NCBI GenBank assembly: GCA_030430845.1
Contig: JAUIKE010000009.1
Location: 21,222-85,221 of the forward strand
Reading direction: 5' to 3'
From: Bacteroidia bacterium
Lineage (GTDB): Bacteria > Bacteroidota > Bacteroidia > Chitinophagales > Saprospiraceae
DNA: 64,000 bases
Part shown: positions 1 through 7,677 of the stretch, in pieces
Numbering within the stretch: position 1 is the stretch's first letter
How the letters are laid out: each line of letters begins with the position of its first letter
The notes under the pieces: model-generated
Seen by the model: the letters and a program-made list of their open reading frames with translations, nothing else
What the model was told of the DNA's origin: nothing
Database searches by the model: none
Program-made: the position numbers and the translations under genes

Positions 1-1199
1 TAGAGCAACTCAAGCAGGAAGGCAACCGCGCCGAAAGAGAAGGTGACTTTAGTAAAGCAGCCGAGGTTCGCTACGGAAGAATACCCGAAGTAAAGCTGCG
101 TTTAGAAGAGTTGAACCAACAACTCCAGGACAAACAAGAGGAAGGTAAGATGCTGGTGAAGGAAGAAGTAGATGCCGAAGACATTGCAGCGATCGTGAGC
201 AAGTGGACGGGTATTCCCGTAACCCGCATGCTGCAAAGTGAACGCGAAAAGTTACTCCTGTTGGAAGAAGAACTGCACAAACGCGTCGTCGGGCAAGAGG
301 AAGCCGTAGAAGCGGTAGCTGACGCCATCCGTCGCAGCCGTACCGGCTTGTCTAATGAAAAACGGCCCATTGGTTCATTCCTGTTCCTGGGTACAACCGG
401 GGTAGGTAAAACCGAGCTGGCCAAAGCATTGGCAGAATATCTCTTCAATGACGAAAACCTGATGACGCGCATCGACATGAGTGAGTATCAGGAACGCCAT
501 GCCGTGAGCCGATTGGTAGGCGCACCTCCCGGATATGTAGGTTATGAAGAAGGCGGACAGCTGACAGAGGCAGTGCGCAGGAAGCCATACAGCGTTGTGC
601 TGCTGGATGAAATCGAAAAAGCACATCCGGATGTATTCAATATATTACTCCAGGTACTGGAAGACGGTAGATTGACCGATAACAAAGGCCGAATAGCGAA
701 TTTCAAAAATGCCATCGTTATTATGACCTCCAATATCGGTTCAGACCTGATCCGGAAGAACTTTGAAAGCATCACTGACGATAATAAAGATGAGGTGATC
801 GAAAACACCCAAGCAGCTGTTTTTGAAATACTCAAGCAATCGGTCCGGCCGGAGTTCCTGAACAGGATCGACGAGGTGGTCATGTTCAGTCCACTCTCAA
901 GAGCCGATATTTACCAGATTGCCGAAATACAGTTGGAGCAGCTGAAGGAGGTGTTGAAAAACCAGGAGATCGAATTAGATGTGGCTCCGGAAGCCTTGGC
1001 TTACCTGGCCGAAGAAGGGTTCCATCCTGAGTTTGGTGCCCGACCTTTAAAGCGGGTCATCCAGAAGAAAGTGCTCAACGAGCTGTCAAAACAAATGTTG
1101 CTGAAGAAGGTGAATCCGAAAGACCATGTGGTGCTGGATGTGTTTGACGGCAAGGTGGTGTTCAGGCAACCGAGGCCTGCAGAGTTAGAAATTAATTAA
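1..1199 (+). CDS. clpB: ClpB disaggregase, C-terminal part (5' end outside window)
   Basis: This is the 3' part of the ClpB/Hsp104 AAA+ disaggregase, which works with DnaK to pull proteins out of aggregates in the cytoplasm. The frame is open from base 3, so the gene begins upstream of the window. Visible in order are the end of the middle-domain coiled coil (EQLKQEGNRAEREGDF), the linker IVSKWTGIPVTRM, and the second nucleotide-binding domain. That domain has Walker A GTTGVGKTE, pore-loop region GAPPGYVGYEEGG, Walker B VVLLDEIEKAHPD, sensor TSNIGS and the C-terminal FGARPLKR sensor-2 arginine motif. All catalytic motifs of this module are intact and the C-terminus is of normal length. Family assignment is secure; the missing first half cannot be judged. 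Confidence 0.97.
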   Translation, partial: EQLKQEGNRAEREGDFSKAAEVRYGRIPEVKLRLEELNQQLQDKQEEGKMLVKEEVDAEDIAAIVSKWTGIPVTRMLQSEREKLLLLEEELHKRVVGQEEAVEAVADAIRRSRTGLSNEKRPIGSFLFLGTTGVGKTELAKALAEYLFNDENLMTRIDMSEYQERHAVSRLVGAPPGYVGYEEGGQLTEAVRRKPYSVVLLDEIEKAHPDVFNILLQVLEDGRLTDNKGRIANFKNAIVIMTSNIGSDLIRKNFESITDDNKDEVIENTQAAVFEILKQSVRPEFLNRIDEVVMFSPLSRADIYQIAEIQLEQLKEVLKNQEIELDVAPEALAYLAEEGFHPEFGARPLKRVIQKKVLNELSKQMLLKKVNPKDHVVLDVFDGKVVFRQPRPAELEIN

Positions 1200-1206
1200 T
1201 ACTGGG

Positions 1207-1227
1207 GATAGCGGCTCCGCCGCTATC
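1207..1227. repeat. short hairpin between clpB and thioredoxin gene
   Basis: A perfect 9-bp stem (gatagcggc / gccgctatc) with a 3-nt loop lies 7 bp after the clpB stop and 18 bp before the thioredoxin start. There is no T-tract on the + strand, so it may be an mRNA 3'-end stabiliser, a weak terminator or a REP-type unit. Confidence 0.6.
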
Positions 1228-1245
1228 ACTCAATAAAATAATATA

Positions 1246-1545
1246 ATGAAAGCAAACTTTAATGACCTTATAAACGGCGACAAGCCGGTACTCATCGACT
1301 TCCATGCGGTTTGGTGTGGCCCTTGTAAAGCACAGGCCCCCATTCTGAAGGAACTGGCCGGTGAAGTAAACGACAAAGTCAGAATTGTCAAAATCGATGT
1401 GGATAAGAATCCGGCTATTGCCCAGAAGTATCAAATCCGGGGGGTACCCACGATAGCCTTATTTAAAGATGGACAAGTGGTGTGGAAGCAAGCCGGCATG
1501 CAGAGTAAGCAGCAGTTGCTGAATGTAATCGGACAACATGCATAA
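1246..1545 (+). CDS. Thioredoxin family protein
   Basis: A 99-residue single-domain thioredoxin without signal peptide, so a cytoplasmic dithiol-disulfide oxidoreductase. The active site WCGPC lies in the context FHAVWCGPCKAQAP (about residues 20-33), and the conserved cis-proline segment RGVPTIALFKDG follows at about residues 65-76. Length is normal for TrxA. It follows clpB by 46 bp, which fits a shared protein-quality or stress role, although the intervening hairpin may uncouple transcription. Whether it is the main thioredoxin of the cell or a specialised paralogue cannot be told from here. Confidence 0.92.
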   Translation: MKANFNDLINGDKPVLIDFHAVWCGPCKAQAPILKELAGEVNDKVRIVKIDVDKNPAIAQKYQIRGVPTIALFKDGQVVWKQAGMQSKQQLLNVIGQHA

Positions 1546-1560
1546 AAATAATATTGGATG

Positions 1561-1682
1561 TGGGGTTGTGTAAAAACTCGTTCCTCGTTTTCACACAACC
1601 AATAATATTCTTTCCTGCCGGCCGGCAGGAAAGAATATTATTGGTTGGGGAAAAAGACCGAAGGACTTTTTACACAACCCCA
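1561..1682. repeat. Nested-palindrome element, copy 1
   Basis: The outer arms at 1561-1576 and 1667-1682 are perfect 16-bp inverted repeats. Just inside are two secondary hairpins: the left one around a CTCGTTCCTCG loop, the right one around a CGAAGG-type loop. The centre is a perfect 52-bp palindrome at 1596-1647 with a CCGG-rich middle. The same outer arms and side hairpins recur at 31657-31814 and 37995-38153 with a different centre. No protein is encoded. It lies between the thioredoxin and PadR genes and could act as a terminator, but the modular repetition indicates a mobile or REPIN/MITE-like element. Confidence 0.85.
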
Positions 1683-1695
1683 CAGCTAATTTTTT

Positions 1696-1741
1696 AAGGG
1701 GTGTTTTTTAGAGCTTGGACAGGCTCTAAAAAACACCCCTT
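1696..1741. terminator. Long hairpin upstream of the PadR gene
   Basis: A perfect 19-bp stem (1696-1714 with 1723-1741) closes an 8-nt loop. The stem contains GGGGTGTTTTTTAG. A similar stem (GAGGTGTTTTTAG) occurs at 52504-52548. It sits 14 bp after nested-palindrome copy 1. It probably ends transcription from the clpB-thioredoxin side before the PadR operon, though no classical T-tract follows. Confidence 0.55.
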
Positions 1742-1824
1742 AGTTGTATATGCTTGCATTACAATAAAAATTATTGTATCATTGTTTTAAAGTACTTTAT
1801 TTTTAAAGTATTAAATTAATTCAA

Positions 1825-2157
1825 ATGATCAATAGAAATTTAGCCGCTGCAAGTGCTCAACCACTAATACTTACTATTCTAAATGAGGGACAGAGCTATG
1901 GTTATTTAATTATTAAGCGAGTACAAGAATTATCGGACGGCAACATCAAATGGAAAGATGGGATGCTTTATCCTGTATTGTATCAAATGGAAAAAAAGGG
2001 ACTGGTCAAGTCAAAATATGTTTTAGTAGAAGAGACCGGAAAGGCTCGTAAATATTATGATTTAACCCCTCAGGGTGAGGCTGAGTTAGAAAAACTTAAA
2101 TCGGAATGGATTTTTGTGAGCAACATGCTTTACGGTTTATGGGGTATGAAAAAATAA
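1825..2157 (+). CDS. PadR family transcriptional regulator
   Basis: A 110-residue PadR-type winged-helix repressor. The signature region reads ILTILNEGQSYGYLIIKRVQ (helix 1-2), then KDGMLYPVLYQMEKKGLVKS (recognition helix and wing) and YYDLTPQGEAELEKL. It is of the short class with only one extra C-terminal helix. The stop codon lies 11 bp before the likely start of the following FtsX permease; in Bacteroidota such PadR genes commonly control the adjacent permease. The AT-rich region 1742-1824, which has no hairpin, is the probable promoter/operator. The ligand is unknown. Confidence 0.93.
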   Translation: MINRNLAAASAQPLILTILNEGQSYGYLIIKRVQELSDGNIKWKDGMLYPVLYQMEKKGLVKSKYVLVEETGKARKYYDLTPQGEAELEKLKSEWIFVSNMLYGLWGMKK

Positions 2158-2168
2158 AAAACGGGCTT

Positions 2169-4784
2169 ATGCAAAACAAGCAATTCGATCTGGACGCCGC
2201 CGTTAACCAATGGCTGAAGAACCTTAGAAAGTTTGAAGGATATGAAGATGGCCAAATATATGAAATTGAAGATCACCTTAGGTCTGAAATAGCGCATCTC
2301 TGCAAAGAAGGTTGGCAGGAAAAAATGGCATTTGAAAAAGCCATCGAAAATTTTGGAAGCCCTGCTGAAGTCAACCAGGAAATGTCCAAACTAAAGGCAC
2401 GCCCTGGTCTCTTTTTTTACTTGCCCTCTTCTTTTAAAATAGCTCTCCGGAAGATCAGAAGAAATTCTACGATCAATTGGCTGAATATTTTTAGCCTGTC
2501 CATTGGCCTGGCAGTCTTTCTGTTCATTGGTCTATTTATCCTGTATGAATACAGTTATGATAGATTTCACAAAAAAGGAGATCGGATCTATCGACTGGAA
2601 TTGGAGCTGTTCCAGAGTGGGCAGTGGGTCCCTTCCAGTACCAACTCTTACTATGCCGGAGAAGTAGTCAAGCTTAACGCCCCTCAGGTGGAGGAAATGG
2701 TCCAGATCGTTAAAGCCCAGGGAACATTCAGCTATAATCAACAAAAGTTTACTGAAAAAAAAGCAGCTGTCGTATCCTCTAACTTTTTTAATGTTTTTTC
2801 GGTCGACTTCCGCCACGGGGCATCAGAAGGAGCCTTGAAGAACCCCAACAGCATCGTTTTAGATGTACATGCTGCCCAAAAATATTTTGGTGAAGAAAAT
2901 CCGGTAGGGAAGCAACTTTTATTGGAAGATTACCAACAATTGATGACGGTGACGGCCGTTATTGAGCCCATTCCTCCCAATGCTCATTTTGCTTTTGACG
3001 TTTTTGTATCCTTTGAGAGTGTCAAAGAACGGATGAATGAGCAAGTCTTCACCAATCCCGGTTGGACACTTACGTATGATTACCTGCTTCTCAAGGAAGG
3101 GGCAGACATCAAAGAACTGGAGGCTCAGTTTCCCAGCCTTGTCGAAAATCATATTCCTACATTCGACAATAATAATTTTAAGTTTCGGGCCAGGCCTTTA
3201 TTTGATATACACTTCCATGCTCACAGCGGAGAAGAATTGGGTATCAACAGAGACTTCAAGCAGATCCGAATATTAACCTATATCGCCCTGCTCATCCTGC
3301 TGATGACCATCTTCAATTACCTGAATCTGAGCACGGCCAGATATATGGAAAGAATAAAGGAAGTAGGTTTGCGGAAGGTTTTTGGCGCGGAAAAAAGCAG
3401 TATCCGACTTCAGTTCTGGACCGAATCTCTTTTATACACCTTTACAGCTTTCGTTTTGTCCGGCATCCTTATCGCATTATCCTTACCATTTTTTAATGCT
3501 TTGACGGAAGCTCCGATAAATATTCATGTAGGATTTGTGGAATTATTCCTTATTATCGGGTTTTGGCTGCTCCTCAGTGTGCTGGTCAGTCTGCACCCGG
3601 TCATGATTTTACCTACAATAAAAATCACGAATGCGCTTTCAAAAAAATGGGGTTTAGGCAGCAGTTCCACCTTCAGAAGAGTACTTGTTTTCCTGCAATT
3701 TAGCCTTACACTCGCTTTGTTAGCCGGATTGTTTATCATGAACAAACAAGTGAATTTTCTTCAGAACACCGATCCCGGATTCCGAACGGAAGGCGTTTTT
3801 TCATTTTTAAAAGGTAGGATAGAAGCAGAAAAACTGGAAGCATTTAAAGATGAGCTATTACAGGATCCCAGCGTTCTGTCGATCGGCCAGTCTTCTATTG
3901 ACATGCCCGGCACGCTTCAGAGCTCTACTTTTTTCCGGGCCGACAGCATAGCCGATAATCCGGATAATGTCATAAAAGCGGTATATGTGGATGCTCAATT
4001 TTTTGAAACTATGGACCTTCAGTTATCGTCAGGCACTCATTTTGATGCTCAAAAAGGAATGGGACAGGTGATCCTGAATGAGGAGGCGGTCGAGAAATTT
4101 GGCTGGAGTGAGCCCTTACAAAAGTCTTTTACTCCAAAGAATGCAGACTGGGAAGGACAGGTGGTAGGAGTCGCTAAAGATTTCAACTTTGAATCCCTGT
4201 ACAATGAGATTATCCCAGTTGCCTTTTTTTATGATCCGGATAACACGCATTGGATGTATGTAAGATATACGGGAGATATTCGTCAGATCCTGCCAAGAGT
4301 TCGGGCTATTGCTGAGGGATTCTATTCTGAATCCAATACTGAGTTCAGGCCTGAGCTAATTGATGACAGGCTGGCAGAGCAGTATAAAGCTGATCAGATC
4401 ATCCTCAAACTTGCCGGTCTTTTCACCTTTATTTCCATACTTATCGCAGGGATGGGCATTTTCGGGATGGCTTTTTTTATTACTCAAAAGAAAACCAAGG
4501 AAATTGCGATCCGAAAAGTGGTAGGCGCCAATATTCCACAAATTTTTTGGTTTTTGACCAATGACCTTTTAGGGCTTCTCCTACTGGCAGCCTTGATTGC
4601 CTGTCCATTAACTTATTTCGGAGGCATTCAATGGTTAACCTCTTTTCCCTACAGAATCAGCATATCCTTGGAATTGTTTTTATGGGCTTTGTTGTTTACC
4701 GTTATGCTAACTATTCTGGCATCCGGAATTGTTGTTTTAAAAGCGGCTCTGCAAAATCCGATCAAGTCCTTGCGATATGAGTAA
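2169..4784 (+). CDS. FtsX/MacB-like ABC transporter permease with PadR-associated prefix domain
   Basis: A large permease of the MacB/FtsX superfamily (871 aa from the ATG at 2169; in-frame starts upstream at 2106 and 2139 would overlap the padR gene and add residues unlike the family). Residues about 1-75 form a soluble helical prefix (DAAVNQWLKNLRKFEGYEDG, then a second helical stretch) of the kind found in permeases paired with PadR regulators. It is followed by a transmembrane segment, a large extracytoplasmic domain, three transmembrane segments with YMERIKEVGLRKVFGAEK, and a second copy of the same layout with KKTKEIAIRKVVGANIPQ near the C-terminus. It ends in the usual NPIKSLRYE. No ATPase subunit is nearby. 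The substrate is unknown; antimicrobial peptide or lipid export is typical of relatives. Confidence 0.9.
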   Translation: MQNKQFDLDAAVNQWLKNLRKFEGYEDGQIYEIEDHLRSEIAHLCKEGWQEKMAFEKAIENFGSPAEVNQEMSKLKARPGLFFYLPSSFKIALRKIRRNSTINWLNIFSLSIGLAVFLFIGLFILYEYSYDRFHKKGDRIYRLELELFQSGQWVPSSTNSYYAGEVVKLNAPQVEEMVQIVKAQGTFSYNQQKFTEKKAAVVSSNFFNVFSVDFRHGASEGALKNPNSIVLDVHAAQKYFGEENPVGKQLLLEDYQQLMTVTAVIEPIPPNAHFAFDVFVSFESVKERMNEQVFTNPGWTLTYDYLLLKEGADIKELEAQFPSLVENHIPTFDNNNFKFRARPLFDIHFHAHSGEELGINRDFKQIRILTYIALLILLMTIFNYLNLSTARYMERIKEVGLRKVFGAEKSSIRLQFWTESLLYTFTAFVLSGILIALSLPFFNALTEAPINIHVGFVELFLIIGFWLLLSVLVSLHPVMILPTIKITNALSKKWGLGSSSTFRRVLVFLQFSLTLALLAGLFIMNKQVNFLQNTDPGFRTEGVFSFLKGRIEAEKLEAFKDELLQDPSVLSIGQSSIDMPGTLQSSTFFRADSIADNPDNVIKAVYVDAQFFETMDLQLSSGTHFDAQKGMGQVILNEEAVEKFGWSEPLQKSFTPKNADWEGQVVGVAKDFNFESLYNEIIPVAFFYDPDNTHWMYVRYTGDIRQILPRVRAIAEGFYSESNTEFRPELIDDRLAEQYKADQIILKLAGLFTFISILIAGMGIFGMAFFITQKKTKEIAIRKVVGANIPQIFWFLTNDLLGLLLLAALIACPLTYFGGIQWLTSFPYRISISLELFLWALLFTVMLTILASGIVVLKAALQNPIKSLRYE

Positions 4785-4802
4785 TTGAATCGTTTATCTT
4801 TA
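4770..4802 (+). promoter_or_regulatory. Candidate Bacteroidota promoter for the GAF-LuxR gene
   Basis: TTG at 4770-4772 (-33 type) is followed after 22 bp by TATCTTTA at 4795-4802, matching the TAnnTTTG -7 element except for the last base. Only 4 nt separate it from the ATG at 4807, which predicts a leaderless or nearly leaderless mRNA. Confidence 0.5.
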
Positions 4803-4806
4803 CAAG

Positions 4807-5766
4807 ATGGACTCGAAAATACTGGAGCAACAATTAGAGGAGCTGAAAATATTGAATGCCATCGCCGTTGAGCTTAACGGCACCACAGAGTTGAACCGAG
4901 CGCTAAAGGTCGCACTGGAATATACCGTTGAGCTTATGAATATGCATACGGGATGGATCTGGCTGTTGCATCCTGGGTCTAACTCTGTTTTTTTAGCAGC
5001 CTCCCACCAACTACCTCCGGCCTTCACGCAACATCCCGAACGATTATCCGGCTGGTGCTACTGCATCGATAAATATTTGGCCAACAACCTGGAAAGTGCT
5101 GCTAATATCAGCGAAATCACCTGTACCCGACTGAAAGATCTTAAAGAAGGGACACAGGGCCTTCGATATCATGCTACGATTCCCTTATACGATCAGGGGA
5201 AAAAGATCGGATTGCTCAATCTCGTGAGCGAGGCCTCCGGCCAATTATCCGACCGGCAACTGGAGCTCCTTTATGCCATCGGGGATATGCTCAGCGTTAC
5301 CATCGGGCGTACCAGGCTATACGAGCAAAGTCGCGAAGTCGGCATCCGCGAAGAGCGCAAGCGTCTGGCCCGGCAAATCGGGCAGCAGCTGACTCATCAG
5401 ATCCGCCAACTTATGGAAGAACTGACCGCCTCCAAAGGCACTGCTCCCACTTCCAAAAAGCTCAACAGTCTCGCCAAAGACTTATCCCAACTCGCCGACC
5501 AATCCATAACAGAGCTGGAAGCCACGGCTCAGACCAACTACCAACAACATCCTTTTCAATATCCCATCACGCCGCTTTCCAAGCGGGAAATGGAGGTGCT
5601 CGAGCTCCTCAAGTCCGGAAAGACCAATAAGGCTATTGGGGCAGAGTTGTTTATCTCTGAACGGACCGTGAAGTTTCATGTGAGTACCTTACTTAGTAAG
5701 TTACAGGCACAAAACCGTACGGATGCGGTCCAGATTGCTGTAAAAAGAGGGATCATTAAATTATGA
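4807..5766 (+). CDS. GAF-domain LuxR-type transcriptional regulator
   Basis: A 319-residue cytoplasmic regulator. Residues about 1-165 form a GAF domain (LNRALKVALEYTVELMNMHT, then RYHATIPLYDQGKKIGLLNL). A coiled-coil segment with REERKRLARQIGQQLTHQIR follows at about 175-230; it resembles the dimerisation region of NarL-type kinases but has no ATPase domain. The C-terminal LuxR/NarL HTH (ITPLSKREMEVLELLKSGK, then ISERTVKFHVSTLLSKL) spans about 255-319. Direct fusion of a GAF sensor to an output HTH gives a one-component regulator; a GAF ligand is not evident. It starts 22 bp after the permease gene but has its own candidate promoter. Its 3' end overlaps the converging RAYT gene by 6 bp. Confidence 0.88.
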   Translation: MDSKILEQQLEELKILNAIAVELNGTTELNRALKVALEYTVELMNMHTGWIWLLHPGSNSVFLAASHQLPPAFTQHPERLSGWCYCIDKYLANNLESAANISEITCTRLKDLKEGTQGLRYHATIPLYDQGKKIGLLNLVSEASGQLSDRQLELLYAIGDMLSVTIGRTRLYEQSREVGIREERKRLARQIGQQLTHQIRQLMEELTASKGTAPTSKKLNSLAKDLSQLADQSITELEATAQTNYQQHPFQYPITPLSKREMEVLELLKSGKTNKAIGAELFISERTVKFHVSTLLSKLQAQNRTDAVQIAVKRGIIKL

Positions 5767-6441
5767 GTTAGGCTCTCCTTTCTTATTTTTCAAATAAGTA
5801 TGGGGAAAATCTACCCATTTTTTTACTAAGCCGGCCTTTACAGGATTTTGTAAAATATAGTTTAGATAATAGAGCTGATCCTTTTCATTCCTCACTATTC
5901 GATCAAAATATTCCTCCATCCAAAATCTTCCTTTCCTGTTCAAAGCTACATTGCAGTACCTGGCAGAAGCTCCTTTGATCCGAAACATGATCTTGGAAAG
6001 GTCTGCATAAGTATTCGGTACTTGACCCATATCCAGGTCTTCTGTTTTCAGTTGGACATGAGTGTCGATTAATAAGTGAAAATGATTTGGCATGATCGTA
6101 TAGGCCAGTAAATCATAGAACTCTCCATCAAAGCGATGAAGTTGTTCTTTCAGTATTTCTGCAATTGGCGGTTGATCAAAGTAGGTCGGTCCATTCAAGG
6201 CCTTATCCAGATAGGTATCATATTTTTTAAAATAATGACTACTTAAAACAGCTATCCTCCGATCAGCATTTTTTGGCTTAGTGATTTTTATCTCATCAAG
6301 CTTCTGTTGAAATTCCTTTTTTAAGGCTGAAATCACTTTTACTGGTAATGCTCCAAATAAACTGGAGGTAACAAAATAGGTAGCCCCGGCACTTTGAATA
6401 TGTGGCAAGTTCCGACGGGTAGATTTGTGTGCAGACTTCAT
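5761..6441 (-). CDS. REP-associated tyrosine transposase (RAYT 1)
   Basis: A 226-residue Y1/HUH single-strand transposase of the RAYT type. The HUH histidines are in MPNHFHLLID. The region YLNYILQNPVKAGLVKKW matches the conserved RAYT C-terminal block that carries or neighbours the catalytic tyrosine. An N-terminal ATYFVTSSLFG strand is also typical. RAYTs are thought to cut and spread REP/REPIN hairpins. Here such hairpins lie on the 5' side of the gene (6499-6554 and 6710-6761), and their CATCCTTCAGGATG palindrome is presumably the cognate substrate. There are no IS ends and no companion gene. The stop overlaps the end of the GAF-LuxR gene tail to tail. The frame is intact, so the enzyme may be active. 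Confidence 0.88.
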   Translation of the reverse strand: MKSAHKSTRRNLPHIQSAGATYFVTSSLFGALPVKVISALKKEFQQKLDEIKITKPKNADRRIAVLSSHYFKKYDTYLDKALNGPTYFDQPPIAEILKEQLHRFDGEFYDLLAYTIMPNHFHLLIDTHVQLKTEDLDMGQVPNTYADLSKIMFRIKGASARYCNVALNRKGRFWMEEYFDRIVRNEKDQLYYLNYILQNPVKAGLVKKWVDFPHTYLKNKKGEPNS

Positions 6442-6498
6442 GGCTGATCATTTTTGTATTAAAAAATATCAGGTCATGGAGGTCTTTTATGAAGAAAC

Positions 6499-6554
6499 AA
6501 AATGGAATGGACTACATCCTTCAGGATGTCCGGTCCACAGGTTTTAGCCTGTGG
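6499..6554. repeat. REP hairpin pair 5' of RAYT 1
   Basis: Palindrome CATCCTTCAGGATG at 6514-6527 is embedded in a longer motif (6499-6533) that reappears inverted at 6710-6739. A second hairpin CCACAGG/CCTGTGG follows at 6535-6554. Confidence 0.8.
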
Positions 6555-6709
6555 AAATGTTTCTTTTGTACGAATAATTTAAATTTATCCAAAAAACACC
6601 AAACGCACAAGTAACTAATTAAAAATCAACATATTATATAATAACACTAGATACCAATTCAATAAAAGTATATCCTCCTTCATTGAATTACCAGCGTAAA
6701 CGCCGGTAA
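6555..6709. other. AT-rich spacer between inverted REPs
   Basis: Non-coding, AT-rich spacer between the two inverted REP motifs. A weak imperfect hairpin (CCAGCG...CGCCGG) lies at about 6691-6706. I see no gene; the small open frame crossing 6429-6614 runs through the REP and looks accidental. Confidence 0.5.
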
Positions 6710-6761
6710 CCGGACATCCTGAAGGATGTAGTCCATTTTGCTATTCCTGAAGGATGTAGTC
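6710..6761. repeat. Inverted REP copies 5' of RAYT 1
   Basis: Positions 6710-6739 are nearly the reverse complement of 6499-6533, including the 14-bp palindrome. A second partial copy in the same orientation follows at 6746-6761 (CCTGAAGGATGTAGTC). Two inverted REPs about 200 bp apart form a REPIN-like arrangement, a known RAYT substrate class. Confidence 0.8.
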
Positions 6762-6910
6762 AATTTCTTCTTCCTAATGGAAGTTTTACACCTAATCCTA
6801 AAAGTCCTACCTGTACCAAAGTACAGGCCCACTTCTATCCCTTTGCCGGATGTGTACAGCCTCTATTCTCCCCACCTTTGTCGTATCAAATCACTTAAAA
6901 ATCAGAGATC

Positions 6911-7642
6911 ATGACTACGACAACACCAACTGCACTCATCACCGGCGCTTCCAAAGGATTTGGATTGGCCCTGGCCGAAGCACTCGCCCAGAGAGGATGG
7001 AAACTGATCATCAATGCCCGGAATGCCGAGGCTCTGTTGAAAGCTCAAAGAAGATTAGAGGAATTTACCGAGGTAGTGGCCATCTCAGGTGATGTACGCG
7101 ACGAAATACACCTCCTGCAGTTTGCCGAAAAGCTCGAACAACTCAACTGGAAGCTCAACTTGATTGTCAACAATGCCTCCACTTTAGGGATATCTCCTCA
7201 ACCTACATTACTGGAATACCCGATCGACACCATTCACCAGATCTTCCATACCAATGTCATCGCTCCGCTCTCGCTGATACAGAAGGTGAAAAGCTTCCTG
7301 GCATCTGATGCGACCATCATCAACCTTAGCAGCGACGCAGCCGCCCATCATTACGAAAACTGGGGTGGATACGGAGCCAGTAAAGCCGCCCTGGATCATC
7401 TGAGTCTGACCCTTGGAAAGGAATATCCCGAATGGAACATCTACGCCTTCGATCCCGGCGATATGCGGACCGACATGCACCAGGCGGCCTTCCCCGGAGA
7501 AGACATTTCCGACCGACCGCTTCCCAAGGAGGTGGCCGTACCTTCCGCCCTCCAGCTCATTTATGGCGGTCACGACAATGGCCGATATGTGGCTGGGAAG
7601 ATCCCTTACCTCAGTTCGATTAAAAATGTATCGGTTTCTTAA
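6911..7642 (+). CDS. Short-chain dehydrogenase/reductase
   Basis: A 243-residue classical SDR oxidoreductase. The cofactor-binding glycine motif is TGASKGFG (about residues 12-19), NNAS is the structural motif near residue 89, the catalytic serine lies in IINLSSDAA and the catalytic pair in YGASKAAL (Tyr and Lys, about residues 155-159). After the active site FDPGDMRTDMH matches the usual PGxxxT segment. Substrate is unknown. The gene lies 35 bp before the QueA-like gene and is probably cotranscribed with it. The 270 bp 5' of it contain only REP sequences and the presumed promoter. Confidence 0.9.
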   Translation: MTTTTPTALITGASKGFGLALAEALAQRGWKLIINARNAEALLKAQRRLEEFTEVVAISGDVRDEIHLLQFAEKLEQLNWKLNLIVNNASTLGISPQPTLLEYPIDTIHQIFHTNVIAPLSLIQKVKSFLASDATIINLSSDAAAHHYENWGGYGASKAALDHLSLTLGKEYPEWNIYAFDPGDMRTDMHQAAFPGEDISDRPLPKEVAVPSALQLIYGGHDNGRYVAGKIPYLSSIKNVSVS

Positions 7643-7677
7643 AGAACATCCCATTTTTTCACCTTAAAATCAAAGAC

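Noticed and set aside
1561..1682. Retron msr/msd or attC-type structure
   Set aside because: No reverse transcriptase or integrase gene is near any of the three copies, and attC core sites are not seen.
6429..6614. 61-codon frame 5' of RAYT 1
   Set aside because: Crosses the REP hairpins and has no protein-like features.
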